From Petaurus breviceps papuanus (Eukaryota; Chordata; Mammalia; Diprotodontia; Petauridae): a stretch of DNA of 64,000 nt. A model generated the notes under the pieces. The model was not told where the DNA came from. It searched no databases and saw nothing but the letters and a program-made list of their open reading frames with translations. Both the position numbers and the translations under genes were made by a program. The stretch covers positions 33,607,836 to 33,671,835 of the forward strand of contig JAMXIF010000065.1 of the NCBI GenBank assembly GCA_028583685.1, in the 5' to 3' direction. This document shows, piece after piece, positions 52,501 to 62,434 of the stretch (positions within the stretch are counted from its first letter, which is position 1; each line of letters opens with the position of its first letter).

Positions 52501-55500
52501 TACCCCAAAGTTCTCTCCTGGGCCTGATTTCCGTTCTGTCTTGGCAACCTCATTAGCTCTTGTGGGCTTAAGTATCATCTCAGTTATTAAACACATAGCA
52601 GGTGTTTAATAAATACTCGACTGATAAGTTCCTTTCTTAGGACAGGTACATGCTGGCTCCACGTGTGAGTTCATAGTTGGAAGGCACTGAATCAGTGAAA
52701 CAAACTAAAAAGCATACAGACACTTTACTGAATATAAACAAACACTCAGCAAAGATAGGCTCTGACAAATGTGTACTTCCCTGAGTCCTGGTCTCCGGGT
52801 CCGTAACCCAGCCTGCGAAGGAGGCAATGGTTCGCTTACCAAGAGCCATAGTCCCTACTTAGTACCATTTATGTGGCTTCACCAAGAAGTGGACACGAGC
52901 CTCTCCTGGTGCACTTACATCACTTCATACAGGTTATCGTAGGTTTCTCTGAAGCTTTCTCCTTCATTTCTCTTACAGCACAGTATTCTATTATGTTTAT
53001 ATGCCATAACTTATTTGGCCGTTCCCTGATTTATAGGCAGCCCCCTCAGATTCCTGGACTTTGCTCCCTCAGAAAGGTATCTTTGCTATCAGTGTTCTTG
53101 TACAGATTTAGGGTTTGTTTTGCTTAGACCACTGCTTCCCTTAATCTGCTTTCCCTCTAAATCCTCCTTCTGGGCAGAGCTCTCCAAGTTCCTGACCTTG
53201 GTTTGAGGCAGAACAACAGCAGACCATAATTGGACTCTGCCCCCGTCAGGCAGCTGCGGGGCTTGGGAAGGTTCATAGAGCCACAGACTCTTCAGCTGGA
53301 ATTCCTGCCCTGGTTATTCCTCTCCAGACTGTTCAGGAGACCCAAACTGATAGCCAGGTCCGCTTGTTGGGTCTGTGCCTTCCCACTGATGCTGGGGTCT
53401 AAGCTTCCCTGATAATGATGGGGCCTGAGGCCCCCGGGGGAGGGATAAGAGGCCTTACACTGCCTGTAGCTGAGGCTCCTTATGGTCTTGGGTACCTCTA
53501 CTGTAAGTGTCACAGTTAGTCCTGAAATCCTTTATTATGTAGAAAACTAATGTTTATTGGTCAAGGCAGTGGAGAGAGTGCTGGGCCTGGAATCAGGAAG
53601 ACTCATCTTCCCCGAGTTCAAATCAGGCCTCAGATACTTAGTAGCTGGGTGACCTTGGCAAGTCACTTAACTCTATTTACTTCAATTCCTCATCCATAAA
53701 ATGAACTAGAGAAGGAAATGGCAAACCACTCCAGTATCTGCTGAGAAGAATCTAGATGGGGTCATGAAGAGTCAGACACGACTGAAAAACAGCTGAACAG
53801 CAACGAATGTTCATTGGCCAGTCTGTGTGGAGATCTGTCACGTCTGTGCAGATTGAAGGCCAGGGACTTTCCTGCAGCCAGTCACCCCTTTCCCCCTTAA
53901 GCTTTCAGGCTCACAGGAGCTTCACAGGAAGGTGTTGTGTTTTGTGCTTTTATATTTTAATAATAACTCCTATTTATAGTGCTTTAAGATTTACAGAGCC
54001 AGAATGGGGCAATACTTAAGTGTTATCTCCTGTTTTAGAGATAAGTAAACAGGTTCCCAAAAGTTAGTTGAGCTGCTAGTAGTCACAGGACTGGAATTTG
54101 GACCCAGGGCTCTCCTGGCTTTTGAATCTGTCCCTTTCTTCTACCCTAGACTGACTCCAATTGAATATATTCTAGCCTTCTGAGCCCTTGGGAGTTCCTA
54201 CTAACTTGTATGTATAATGCAATATTTTACATTTTTAAAAAGTAATTATCTTTGATTTTATTGCCTTCGTTTCTGAATATATCCTTCTCCCCTCCCCAGC
54301 AAGTCTTCTGGTAACAAAGAATAAAAGAGAAAGTTTTGGGGTTTTTTTTTGCAGTGGCAGTTCAACAAAACTACCCTACACATTAACCAAATGTTTCAGT
54401 ATATGCATCCTCCCACATCCATAGTCCCCAGTCCCCCACCTTTGCAGAGAAGAGAAGAAACACATTTTCTCATTTCTTCTTTGGGAATCAACTTGGAATT
54501 ACAATTACACAGAGTTCAGTTTCTTTTTTTCTTTTATATTGTTGCAGTTTTGGTGTCTGTCATTTTCCCGGTTCTTTTTACTTCACTTTACATCAGTTTG
54601 TCTTCTCATGTTTCTCATGGTCATAGTTTCTTATAGTGCATGAATAATTCCTTTCTGTTCAGGTATTGCAGTTCATGTGGGCATTCCCAAGTCACTTGGC
54701 ACTTTGTTTCCAATTCTTTGCAACCACAAAAAGTATTGCTGTGAATATTTTGTATGGGACTTTCTGTAATATGTGCGTAACAGTGGGATCTCAGGCTTCA
54801 AGGGCATGAACTCTTTTTGTAGCATAATGTCGCATTGATTCCCGTAACGATGCTGATAGCATGCTACTATGCCTCTCTTCCCACAACCCTTCCATCGTTG
54901 ACCGTTTCTGTCTTTTGTCTTCTGGTCTGTGGGTCTTGATGTGACTCCAGATAATCTATTAACAGTAGTAGTTGCTTCTGCTTTTCTAGCACTTTAGGGA
55001 TTAGGAAGCATTTCCCCCTAACAACTCTGAATTGTGAGCATTGCCAGTATAATGCTCCCCAATCTATAACTCTGGTAATTGTCAGAGCCAAGGTTTGAAC
55101 CCCAGACACCAGACTCAATACTTTATACTACACCCTTCTCCCTTATCTTCATGATCTGATAACTAACTTCTGGGTTCTTTTCCATCGATGTGACCCAGAA
55201 CAGTTGTCTAACTCCTTGTGTCTTGTAAAATGAAGAGTTTTATGTCTCCTTTCCTCCCTGCTGTGTTATGTGGTTAGGTTTGGCAAGATATTTGGGATTT
55301 CAAAAAACTCCAGCCCTAGAGAAGTGCCAAGTTTGATGTTTCCTGTGAGGCATTATTCAGGCTGTTGCCCTCAAGGTTTTAGTTTTCCATTTCTGTGTCT
55401 CATTTGAAAAATTCTGTGTCTAGCTTACTTCCCCTGGCTTTGCTGTCTAGCCATAGCTATGTCGAAAGCATGCAGCCTTTTTTCATCATTGGACAGGCAA

Positions 55501-58500
55501 CTTTTTGGCATTTGAATAACTAGTCTCAAGGAAAGATTATATTAGATTTGTCTTTTAATTCTTCCAGAAACTAAAAGAAAAGGCATTGTCATCTTCTATA
55601 TCAGGCCTTTTAAATTTCCCCTGGGTTTCTTGGTTAAAACTGCCTTTTTAAAGTTGTTATGAAGGTTGGAGATGTCCTTCACAGCTTCTGCAGAAGCTGG
55701 CTGGGAGCCAGACAGCCATTTTAGAGGTGATGGTAGACAAGGAAAATCTGCAACTTTATACGTAATAGGAGAAAATGCTGATGGGGTAATTTGGTGCCAG
55801 TGTAGGTGCCCAGGCTGAATACTGAGTGGAAAGCAAACTGGATGAGGGTTAAAGGGAGAATGTGGGTAGATAGACTGAGGAGTGATCCCATGTTATTTTT
55901 CCCTCGTGGCCTCATATCCATAACTTTCCTATTTAAGAAGGCTATAAATATTTTCCATTGTGGACATCTGGCCTTCAGCGAGAGGAGGGGGCATTTGGTA
56001 AGACAGTAGGTCTTTCTGCTCATCACTGCTTTGGCTCTGGAGCTCTTGAGCATATACTTGTAAGCCTGAAAAACCACCTCTCACACTAAGTTTTTCTTTT
56101 GTTTTCTTTCCTTAGCAAAGAAGGTGTCTATGAAATCAGCACATCACCCACAGGCATTTCTCGGTGAGTAAGTGAAACCTTCCAGTAAAGGGGTTAACCC
56201 TTAGTAAGGCCCTGTCATATCAGAGTGCCCACCCAAGGGCTGTATTCTGAAGATAGACCTGTATATGTGCTTATATTTAAACATTTGGCTTCAGACTCCT
56301 GAATCCTATTTGGCAGCTTGGGTTAGAAAACAAGGATTCTTCTCTTTCCTAACCTACAAAATGATCTCTAAGGTTCTTTATGCCTTTGTAATTCTTGTTT
56401 ACTTTGTGTTTGTTTGGTCACTTGTAACTTTTAAAAAGCACTTTTATATCTCTTATCTTCTTTTATCAATATAGCATACCTGTGGATTTGAATAGCAAGA
56501 ATTTTTTTCCAAAAATTCTTTTGGATTTAAAAAGCTGATTTTCATGGATATTTTTTTTTCACATTCATTTCTGAATATATCCTTTTCCCTTCCCTACCCA
56601 TTGGTCCATCCCTTGAAACCAAGATTAAGAAGGCAACTTTCTTCTAACTTTAACAGATACAGAAAGGCTCTTGAGTAACTTTTCCAGGTCCTAGAGCAAG
56701 CTGGTGGGAGAGTTAGTGCCAGGATAGGTGTGTTTTAACTCAGGGCTTAGGCTACTTAACTGCTATCTAAGAAAATGAAACTACCTTCTTATAGTTCTTA
56801 TACCCACAGAAAAAAGAGACTTAAAAAAATCCAGCAAACCAGAAAGAACTTGATCTGTCTTTTCCTTTCAAAGTTCATAGGAGCGGGAGTGGCTAGGTGC
56901 TCAGTGAATAGAGCACTGGCCCTGGAGTCAGGAGGACCTGAGTTCAAATCCGGCCTCAGCCACTCAACACAAAAACTAGCCTTGTGACCTTGGGCAAGTC
57001 ACTTAATCCCAATTGCCCTACCTTCCCCCCTCCAAAAAAAAAGTAAGTTCATAGGAGCATAGATTTGGAAGTAGCAGGAGCTTTAGAGGCTGTCTCATTC
57101 CATGGACCTATTTTACAGATGCGGGTCTGAAGCTGAGAGACTCAGTAACTGCTCAGGTGGTGCAGCCAGCATCTGAGGGAGGATTTGAATTCAGGTCTTC
57201 CTGATTTCCTAGGTCCAGCATGCTATTTACTCTGCCATTGCTGATGATGCTGTTGGTTAGGGTGCTTCATGGAGTACCTTTGGGAGTTACCTTCAGAACC
57301 CAATTGTGAGGCAGCCGGGGTGAACAGCTTTACTATTTTTGTAGTTATACCTCATTTTGACACAAACTGACATTTCACTCACTGTTTTTATTGGTCTTGG
57401 CTCCAAATTACTTACGGTTTTTCCTGAATCCAATCCCTACCCTTGCCTCCCCAACATCCCAGGTGAAGATTTATTTGCCACAAATGTGAATATTCAAAAG
57501 CTATTCTTCTGAAGGCAGTCCCCAATGTTGGAATAAGGAAAAGACCTCCTGGTGTGACCACTTTGAAGGCTGCAACCCTCATTTGGCTGAATAAATTCTA
57601 GTATGCTTGTCTTCTTAAGGAATCACTTATTACAAATGATCTTTGAAGGCTCTGCCTGGGAGACAGGAACCCTGGTAGGTTCCACTGAGCTCCAAGAACC
57701 TTAAATATGGGCCTGGCTAGACAGTCTGTGGCTGCTGTCCAAGGTCCAGCCTGGCTGACTGCTGAGTTGTCCTCGAGGTGATGAATGTCCAGGAGACTGA
57801 CCTCTGAGTGATGGACGTCCAGGAGCTTGACCTCTAGGTGATGAAATTTTTGGCCACAGTGACCTGTTGCATCCCTTGGCACTGGCAGAGGGATGTCCAA
57901 AGGGAAATTGTTCTTCATTCAAGAGTCTGTAAATCCTAGAACATTTACTTTTTTTAACCCTTGAGTAATTCAGTTTTCTATGAAAGCATCATGGATCACT
58001 GTGTTTGCCCCAGACTCATCTTTCTCTGTGACAAGGATTGCTCACTGCCTGTGTGATGACACTGTAGTTGATGTTATGGGAATTGTATGGTGCCTAGAGT
58101 AGACATAGCCTCGCCCCTTCAGTAGTTTATTCTCAAGAAACAAGACTGAGGACAGAACAGTGATATTAACTTCCATTACGTGAACCTTAAGTACTTGAGA
58201 GTGCTTTCCTTACACTAGCTCAGTGAGGCAGGGGTTGCAAGTATCATTTCCTCCATTTTAAAGATTGAAAACAGGTTCATCCAGGTGGATCATCTTGCCC
58301 TAGGGTCCCTTCTCCAGAGTGAGGGCACTCCCGGGAATAGAGAGAACATTGGATGGTTGTTCTTTGGGGAGCTCTTGGATAGCTGGAAGATTCCCACAAG
58401 AACAGTGGGAACACTTTTTTGGAGAGTCTTATTTGCCTGAAGACCTGAATCATAACTCATTGGCTTTAGGCCATCAAGGTCCTGAAGAGGATGGTCTTTC

Positions 58501-59523
58501 AGTACTGTCCTCGCCTGACTAGATACTGCCTCCCTTTTTATTGTGGGGGGCGAACTTGGGGATGGATGGGGGGATGAGGGAGGGGGTGTGAGGCAGGGAT
58601 GGCCTGCCACAGATTTGATCCTAAAACACAAAGGTGTGCAGCTGTCAGCTTGATTAGGGAATGATTCTATTCATTATCTCAGATAAGCCAAGGTCAGAGA
58701 TTAACACAGCACATAATCATTATATCACAAATTGGCACACTTTGTGTACCAGTCTCATGACTGAGATGTGTGAGTATTCTTTGTTCATGCTTTCGACTCT
58801 GCCTGCTGTATCTTGGATGCATTTATTTCTCTTATTTTTCTTACCTGGCTTCATGAAACATTCTTCCTTCCCTCACAAGGGACCTTATTGTTTTTGTTTT
58901 TGTTTTTCACTACCAGTTCATTTGACTATATGGCATATTACAAGCTTTTAGTGTACTTTTTAAATTTCCTACCTAAGCAGAGTAGCTGTTTGCAAAAATT
59001 ATTTCAGAGCAGTCACATATCTTTTTGAAGACAGAACTTGCTGAGTCCTTTGCAGACTGTGTTTTCTACTAGATCCCCTAAGCAGACTGGACTTGCATAT
59101 TTTTTGCTGGGCCTGGACTTCCCTAGTCCTTTTAAAAGTCCCAAGTAGAATACTTTTCTAGCATTTCTAGCTTATGCAATCTCTTTGCACGCTTTTATGT
59201 CCCAGTCCCCTGTAGTTTCCATAGCAGGATACTGTCCAGTCACACACAATGTCACTTGGTTCTCACTGCCTTGCTGACTTTGGTTTCCCAGTGTGCCTCA
59301 TACTCGGTAGGAGGTTGAGATGCCCAGATAGATTGCTTGTTTGCTTGAACATCTGAAGGGTGTGAAGTTTTCTCTACCTCGGTGCCTTTAATCTGCCATG
59401 TTTCTGTTTCCTTCATCAGGATACGCTTGTTTCCCAATTTCATTGACTCAGAAGAAGCAGATTGGGTATTTGAACAACTGTGCCAAGATATTCCATGGAA
59501 GCAGAGGACAGGCATTCGAGAGG
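43477..59523 (+). CDS. ALKBH3: ALKBH3, alpha-ketoglutarate-dependent dioxygenase AlkB homolog 3 (5' half, five coding exons)
   Basis: Joined coding exons 43477-43555, 43886-43992, 50149-50183, 56116-56163 and 59420-59523 give 124 codons plus one base, matching human residues 1 to about 123. ALKBH3 is a nuclear Fe(II)/2-oxoglutarate dioxygenase that removes 1-methyladenine and 3-methylcytosine from single-stranded DNA and RNA (family knowledge). Seen: basic N-terminus MDDKRRRVRVQGGW, then GLAQTW, QFVYKEP, a GVYEISTSPTGISR segment and DWVFEQLCQDIPWKQRTGIRE at the entry to the dioxygenase fold. The HxD...H iron ligands and 2-oxoglutarate arginines lie beyond the window. The start has a strong Kozak context (accATGG), and an in-frame TAG at 42215-42217 in the preceding non-coding exon closes the frame upstream. 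It lies downstream of HSD17B12 on the same strand, as in human. Confidence 0.95.
43556..43557 (+). promoter_or_regulatory. Non-canonical GC splice donor of ALKBH3 intron
   Basis: Exon-intron junction CCAG|GCAAGG: a GC donor with an otherwise strong consensus. The paired acceptor is tttag at 43881-43885. A competing GT donor starts at 43561 (AAG|GTGGCG). Frame and protein alignment favour the GC site. Confidence 0.75.
43886..43992 (+). CDS. ALKBH3: ALKBH3 second coding exon
   Basis: A 107-nt exon after ctttgctttag, ending GAAGAG|GTGAGC. With the G from the previous exon it encodes ALSAKGHAHQGLAQTW, then MKRESLPSERQFVYKEPKEE. Human has TAKSHLHQKPGQTW and DREFVFKEPQQ, so QTW and the QFVYKEP block are the anchors. 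This is the poorly conserved N-terminal extension of the protein. The preceding intron is only 330 nt, with the GC donor discussed separately. Confidence 0.93.
44085..44880 (-). mobile_element. L2 LINE 3' part (antisense)
   Basis: 'catttattaagtgcttaata', 'ccccaaggagcttccatggg', 'gttgtgaagtcctttacatg', 'cagacctgagctttaggaag', 'gaggctgttgaagttgtcca'. Confidence 0.75.
45473..45965 (+). mobile_element. Probable solo LTR (sense)
   Basis: Starts TGTAATGTTAATGGGG, has a TATA-like gtgtatatatactg near 45618 and an AATAAA at 45935-45940 about 30 nt before the probable end. The order and about 0.5 kb length fit an LTR; a similar sequence type is familiar from marsupial genomes. A different family from the pair at 11.8 and 47.8 kb. 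No internal region is seen, so a solo LTR and decayed. Edges approximate. Confidence 0.55.
46085..46290 (+). mobile_element. L2 LINE fragment (sense), weak
   Basis: 'cacttcagaccttccaccct', 'tccagcctccctttatgcag' and 'ggaggccc' fit L2 internal 3' sequence. Confidence 0.4.
46400..46530 (+). repeat. MIR SINE (sense)
   Basis: 'ggggttcagatcccagcttt', 'ctgactgcaccagttacccc', 'tttcatctttaaaatgaggg'. Confidence 0.6.
46532..46860 (-). mobile_element. MAR4-like marsupial SINE (antisense; name tentative)
   Basis: 'gctgttctcaaagaggactg', 'gtgcaaagtcaccagcctga', 'ctggatgcagtgggagactt', 'ggaaatgaggcagagaatgg', 'tacctactcaaaaaaag' match a roughly 320-bp SINE common in marsupials. The family name is from memory. 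Confidence 0.65.
46970..47310 (+). mobile_element. L2 LINE 3' end (sense)
   Basis: 'cttcataaaaccccctcttc', 'ctcctgaatgatagcctcct', 'tagcatctggcccagagctt', 'ctttaataagcatttgttgg'. Confidence 0.65.
47625..49500 (-). mobile_element. L1 LINE, ORF2 3' part and 3'UTR (antisense), split by an LTR
   Basis: 'caagcaaaacaaattcctag' (3'UTR) before the LTR; after it 'tcatcattggtcctctggaa', 'tggttctgctcccgacactg', 'tttatccattccccaataga', 'tataggcctagtagtggtat', 'tttccagaatagctggaaca'. About 1.4 kb of L1, the longest L1 piece in the window. Confidence 0.85.
47757..48200 (+). mobile_element. Solo LTR inserted in L1 (sense)
   Basis: Same family as the LTR at 11826-12364: shared 'gggaagcccattg', a TATA-like 'gggtatataaactatgagcc' and 'attacccagaaa' near the end. 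It sits between two halves of one antisense L1, so it is younger than that L1. No internal genes; a decayed solo LTR. Edges approximate. Confidence 0.65.
49580..50030. repeat. Two MIR-family SINEs back to back
   Basis: 49580-49780 sense ('ctgagttcagatccatcctc', 'cctcagtttcctcaactgta'); 49785-50030 antisense ('gggtgtcaggcactctgcta', 'gcaggtgaggaaactgaggt', 'gacttgcccagggtcacata'). Confidence 0.85.
50149..50183 (+). CDS. ALKBH3: ALKBH3 third coding exon
   Basis: A 35-nt exon after tgttttctgcag, ending ATTGA|GTGAGT. It reads VLRRIPDPQMI plus GA; the next exon supplies C to make Asp. Human is VVRRAPEPRVID, so the RR-P-P-ID pattern is kept. This protein is one residue longer than human just before this exon (KEPKEE versus KEPQQ). 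Confidence 0.92.
51735..51865 (+). mobile_element. L2 LINE tail (sense)
   Basis: 'tttgagctccttgagggcag', 'cctagggcttagcacagtgc', 'ctggcacatagcaaatgcct'. Confidence 0.85.
51930..52625 (+). mobile_element. L2 LINE, internally shortened (sense)
   Basis: 'cccatccttaaaaaaccctt', 'ctgttgaccactctctcctc', 'gttctctcctgggcctgatt' and the tail 'gcaggtgtttaataaatact'. Parts of the L2 RT and 3'UTR are joined with material missing. Confidence 0.65.
52915..53110 (-). mobile_element. L1 LINE fragment (antisense)
   Basis: 'ttacatcacttcatacaggt', 'acagcacagtattctattat', 'ttatatgccataacttattt' match the L1 ORF2 end. Confidence 0.7.
53550..53805 (+). mobile_element. Long SINE with RTE-type tail (sense)
   Basis: 'gagtgctgggcctggaatca', 'gagttcaaatcaggcctcag', 'gagaaggaaatggcaaacca', 'gagtcagacacgactgaaaa', 'cagctgaacagcaacg'. 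MAR1-like. Confidence 0.85.
53940..54150 (-). repeat. MIR SINE (antisense)
   Basis: 'aataactcctatttatagtg', 'ctgctagtagtcacaggact', 'gaatttggacccagggctct'. Confidence 0.65.
54225..54870 (-). mobile_element. L1 LINE 3' end (antisense), diverged type
   Basis: 'ttgattttattgccttcgtt', 'gttctttttacttcacttta', 'agtttcttatagtgcatgaa', 'gtttccaattctttgcaacc' match an L1 3' region but less closely than the copy at 48.5 kb. Confidence 0.65.
54880..55140 (-). repeat. Degraded SINE/MIR-like sequence (antisense)
   Basis: 'agccaaggtttgaaccccag' and 'ctttatactacacccttctc' resemble an antisense MIR head. Confidence 0.4.
56116..56163 (+). CDS. ALKBH3: ALKBH3 fourth coding exon
   Basis: A 48-nt exon after tttctttccttag, ending TCTCG|GTGAGT. 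It encodes (D)KEGVYEISTSPTGIS plus two bases of Arg. Human is DREGVYEISLSPTGVSR, so identity is very high. Its size and phase 2 boundaries fit the flanking exons exactly. Confidence 0.95.
56540..56645 (-). mobile_element. L1 LINE fragment (antisense)
   Basis: 'cattcatttctgaatatatc' and 'ccttttcccttccctaccca' repeat the start of the L1 piece at 54.2 kb. Confidence 0.55.
56885..57046 (+). mobile_element. Marsupial tRNA-derived SINE (sense), with target-site duplication
   Basis: 'gagtggctaggtgctcagtg', 'cactggccctggagtcagga', 'gagttcaaatccggcctcag', 'gggcaagtcacttaatccca', poly-A. The flanking duplication aagttcataggagc is perfect, so this is one of the younger insertions here. Confidence 0.93.
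57060..57240 (-). repeat. MIR SINE (antisense)
   Basis: 'tattttacagatgcgggtct', 'gaagctgagagactcagtaa', 'gaattcaggtcttcctgatt'. Confidence 0.7.
57768..57852. repeat. 30-bp tandem repeat
   Basis: About 2.7 copies of a unit like 'gatgaatgtccaggagactgacctctgagt'; read on the minus strand as HHLEVKLLDV, HHSEVSLLDI, HHLED. The length is a multiple of three, so frames stay open by chance. Confidence 0.8.
58160..58320 (-). repeat. Degraded MIR-like SINE (antisense)
   Basis: 'gtacttgagagtgctttcct' and 'tttaaagattgaaaacaggt' weakly fit an antisense MIR. Confidence 0.35.
59420..59523 (+). CDS. ALKBH3: ALKBH3 fifth coding exon (last one in the window)
   Basis: A 104-nt exon after tccttcatcag, ending GAGAG|GTGAGC. 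It completes Arg, then encodes IRLFPNFIDSEEADWVFEQ and LCQDIPWKQRTGIRE, with one base left for the next codon (Asp in human). This is the strand-helix start of the AlkB-type dioxygenase domain. Human has VCLYPGFVDVKEADWILEQLCQDVPWKQRTGIRED. I found nothing resembling the next exon (TYQQPRLTAWYGELPY) up to 64000, so the following intron exceeds 4.4 kb. Confidence 0.95.
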
Positions 59524-59774
59524 GTGAGCTCAGGGAAACTCATTAACTTCTTTCATATAGGCATGTCTCATTTTAAGCTAGGATCACGTCAAAAGAGCTC
59601 CAAACAACTTAACCCATAAAAGGTGAGCATCATTTTCAACGTCCTTTCCACTCACGGGAGACATTTCTTGTTGAGAAGTATTGTGCACCTATGATGGGGA
59701 CACTTGGTGCTTTGGGGTGTTCTGTCCAGTTTTTTTATGTGGCTGCTTGCTTAAAGGATCATTTCTGTAAGGCT

Positions 59775-62085
59775 TGTTCCAGGCTCTTATAGTTTGTGAG
59801 CTCACGTTTCTAACCTCAGCACTCAGTTCTTCAGCCTACTGCTCCCATCAGCTACTCCTCCACTCCACTTCAGCTACATGCAAAGACACTCACGTCCTGG
59901 CTCTTGCCGTTGTCCACAAATGTACCACCTCCATGTTTAAGGACTTGGAAATCTCCTTATCTGATCATAATCTATTGACTTTACCTCTCCCTCTGCCTTC
60001 CTTTATGTAACCTTATTCCTTTTCTCCTAAGCCATCTCCCCTCTGTTAGGCACTCTCTCCTCTTCTCCCTGTCTTGACCCCTTGGTGAACTAAGTCAATT
60101 CTACCTTGTCTTCCTCCCTTGAATCCCCAACTCCCTCTGCGTATTGCCAGTTACACCCGGCCAAGCTTTGGCCTTGGATCACCCCCACCATTTGTCATCT
60201 TCACAACTGCACACGTGATGATGAATAAAAGGAGAGAAAATCACAATTGTTCTGATTGGGTCCACTATGGATTCATGTTACACAACCCCAAGTGGGGCCT
60301 CACTGCTGCCAGGCAGTCCTCCTGTACCCCCCTTACCGATTCCCTTTTTCTCTTTTCCCCTCTCCCACTCCCGGGGGCCCCCCCCCCTTTCCCCCCCCCC
60401 CTCCCCTATTTCCTCATCTCCTCCTCCACCCCTCTCCTGCATGAAGTGCTGGCCCCTCTACCTGCAGTACAAGCCATCCCATTCCATGCCGTCTCCTCCA
60501 ATAGACTGCCCTTTCTGTCCTCTCCCTCTTTCACTTGTTTTCTGTATCTCCTTCTCGACTGGTTCCTTTCCTTCTGCCTACAAACATGTCCGTGTCTCCT
60601 CTATCATGAAAAACCCCTCACTTGATCCTTCCATCTCTGCTGTTTCCCATTTCTCTTCTGCCCTTTGTGGCTAACCTCTTTGAAAAGGCCACCTACAACA
60701 GATTCCTCCACTTTTTCTCTTCTTAAACCTTTACAATCTGCTTCTGACCTTATTCTCAAAACTACTCTCTCCTAAGTTATTAATGCTCTCTTAGTTGCCA
60801 AATCCAATGACCTTTTCTCAGTCCTCATTGTCCTTGACCTCTCTGCAGCTTCTGACAATTGATGACTCTCTCCTCAATATTCTCCTCTCATTAGGTTTTT
60901 GGGACACCCCTCTTCCCTGGTTCTTCTTATCAGACTGCCCCTTCTCTCTCTGCTTCGCTGGATCCTCCTTAAGGTCACACCTCCTAATCATAGGTGTCCC
61001 TTGGGTTCTGTCCTGGACCCCTTCTCTTCTCCCTCTATCCGACCTCATTTAGTGACCTTATTGGCTCCCATGGATTGAATTATCCTCTCTATGTTGATGA
61101 TTCTCAGATTTCCCTGTCTTTTCCCAATCTCTTTGCTATCCTCCAGTCTCGCATCAACTGCCTCTTAGACATCTTGAACTCAATGTCCAGTAGACATATT
61201 ATAGTCAGTGTGTCCAGAACAGAACTCACTACCCCTTCTAAACTCTCCTCCTCCCAAACTTCCCTGTTAGCACAGAGGGCAGCACTATCCTCCCAGTCCC
61301 TCAGACTTACAACCTAGGGGTCGTCCTTGCTTCCTTACTGTCCCTCACCCCCCCCCCCCATGTCCAAGCTGCTGCCAAGGCCTGTTGATTTCACCATTCC
61401 AGCATCTCTTGAATGTCCCCCCTCCTTCGCTCTGATGCTGCCACTGCCCTGGTGCAAGCCCTCATCACCTCACCTGGCTCATTACAAGAGCTGCCTCATA
61501 ATTAATGCCATAGCTGGCAGCCCAGTCCAACCTCCATTCAGTCACCAAAGGAATTTTCCTAAAGCAAAGGTCCAACCCTGTTACCCGCCTCAGCCCCCCA
61601 ACACTCAAACTCCAGTGGCTCCCTGTTGCCTCCAGGAGCAAATACAGAATGCTCTGTTTGGAATTCAGAGCCCCTCATCACCTAGCCCCCCTCCTGCCTT
61701 CTGAGTCTTCTCCCACCTTCCTCTCCCACATACGCTCTGATCCAGTGACTGGCCTCCTGACTGTTCTGTGAGCAAGACCTTCTGTCTCTGGCTCCACTCC
61801 ACACCTCCTCATCTGGGATTGTTGACCTCCTTTAAATTCCAGTTAAAATCCCGCCTTCTACAGGAAGTTTTCCTGAACCCCCTTTTTTTAAGTGCTTTCC
61901 TTTTAATTATTTCCTGTTTATCCTGTAGAGAGCTTGCTTTGGATATTTGTTTGCATGTTGTCTCCCCAATCAGATGGTGAGTTCCTGGAGGGCAGGTGCT
62001 GCCTTTTGCCTCTTTTTGTGTCCTCAGGGCTTAGCACAGTGCCTGGCACATCCTACGTTTATTGGATTCTCTTCTAATTCTTGTG
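59775..62085 (+). mobile_element. Long L2 LINE copy (sense), about 2.3 kb
   Basis: Reads through endonuclease and RT to the 3' tail. Endonuclease end: HKCTTSMFKDLEISLSDHNL (SDH motif). RT: 'ctcattgtccttgacctctc', GVPWVLSWTPSL (GVPQGSVLGPLL in consensus), and LYVDDSQISLS, the YxDD catalytic box with Val. Then 'ctccagtggctccctgttgc', 'gagttcctggagggcaggtg' and 'cagtgcctggcacatcctac'. Stops and frameshifts break the frame in many places and a C-rich stretch at 60362-60440 is low-complexity, so it is inactive and old. The several short + strand frames here are pieces of it. Confidence 0.88.
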
Positions 62086-62434
62086 ATCACTTTCAGTTGT
62101 TCTTTAGGGCTTTTTGGAGTAGGCTGGTAATTTCAATGCTGTGGGGAGCAGTATCCTGCTGAGGAAACTCCTCCCCTCCCCCCACATAGCAGCACATCCT
62201 CCACAGCTTCTGTCCCTGGAGAGCTGCCTGCCCCAAGCACTGAGTTACGGGACACGGTCCATGTTTGTCAGAGGCACGGTTTGGACCCAGCTCTTCTGAC
62301 TCCCAGGTTGCTTCTCTTGTCATTCTGCCTCCCTTTTTCAGATTTCTGGAGCCCATTTGATTTTAGGTCCTATATTTTTAGGTCTAGATTATAGATTTTA
62401 GGTCTGGTTCACCCAGATACAGCTGTGTCTGTCC

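Larger units (their letters stand above)
50184..56115 (+). other. ALKBH3: ALKBH3 intron, 5.9 kb
   Basis: 50190-51730 has no recognised repeat; it includes a 210-codon minus frame (50815-51447) with no known domain. 55145-56100 also shows nothing. The remainder is repeats as listed. Confidence 0.7.
56164..59419 (+). other. ALKBH3: ALKBH3 intron, 3.3 kb
   Basis: Repeats as listed near 56.5-57.2 kb. 57245-57760, 57920-58160 and 58320-59410 show nothing recognised. Confidence 0.7.
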
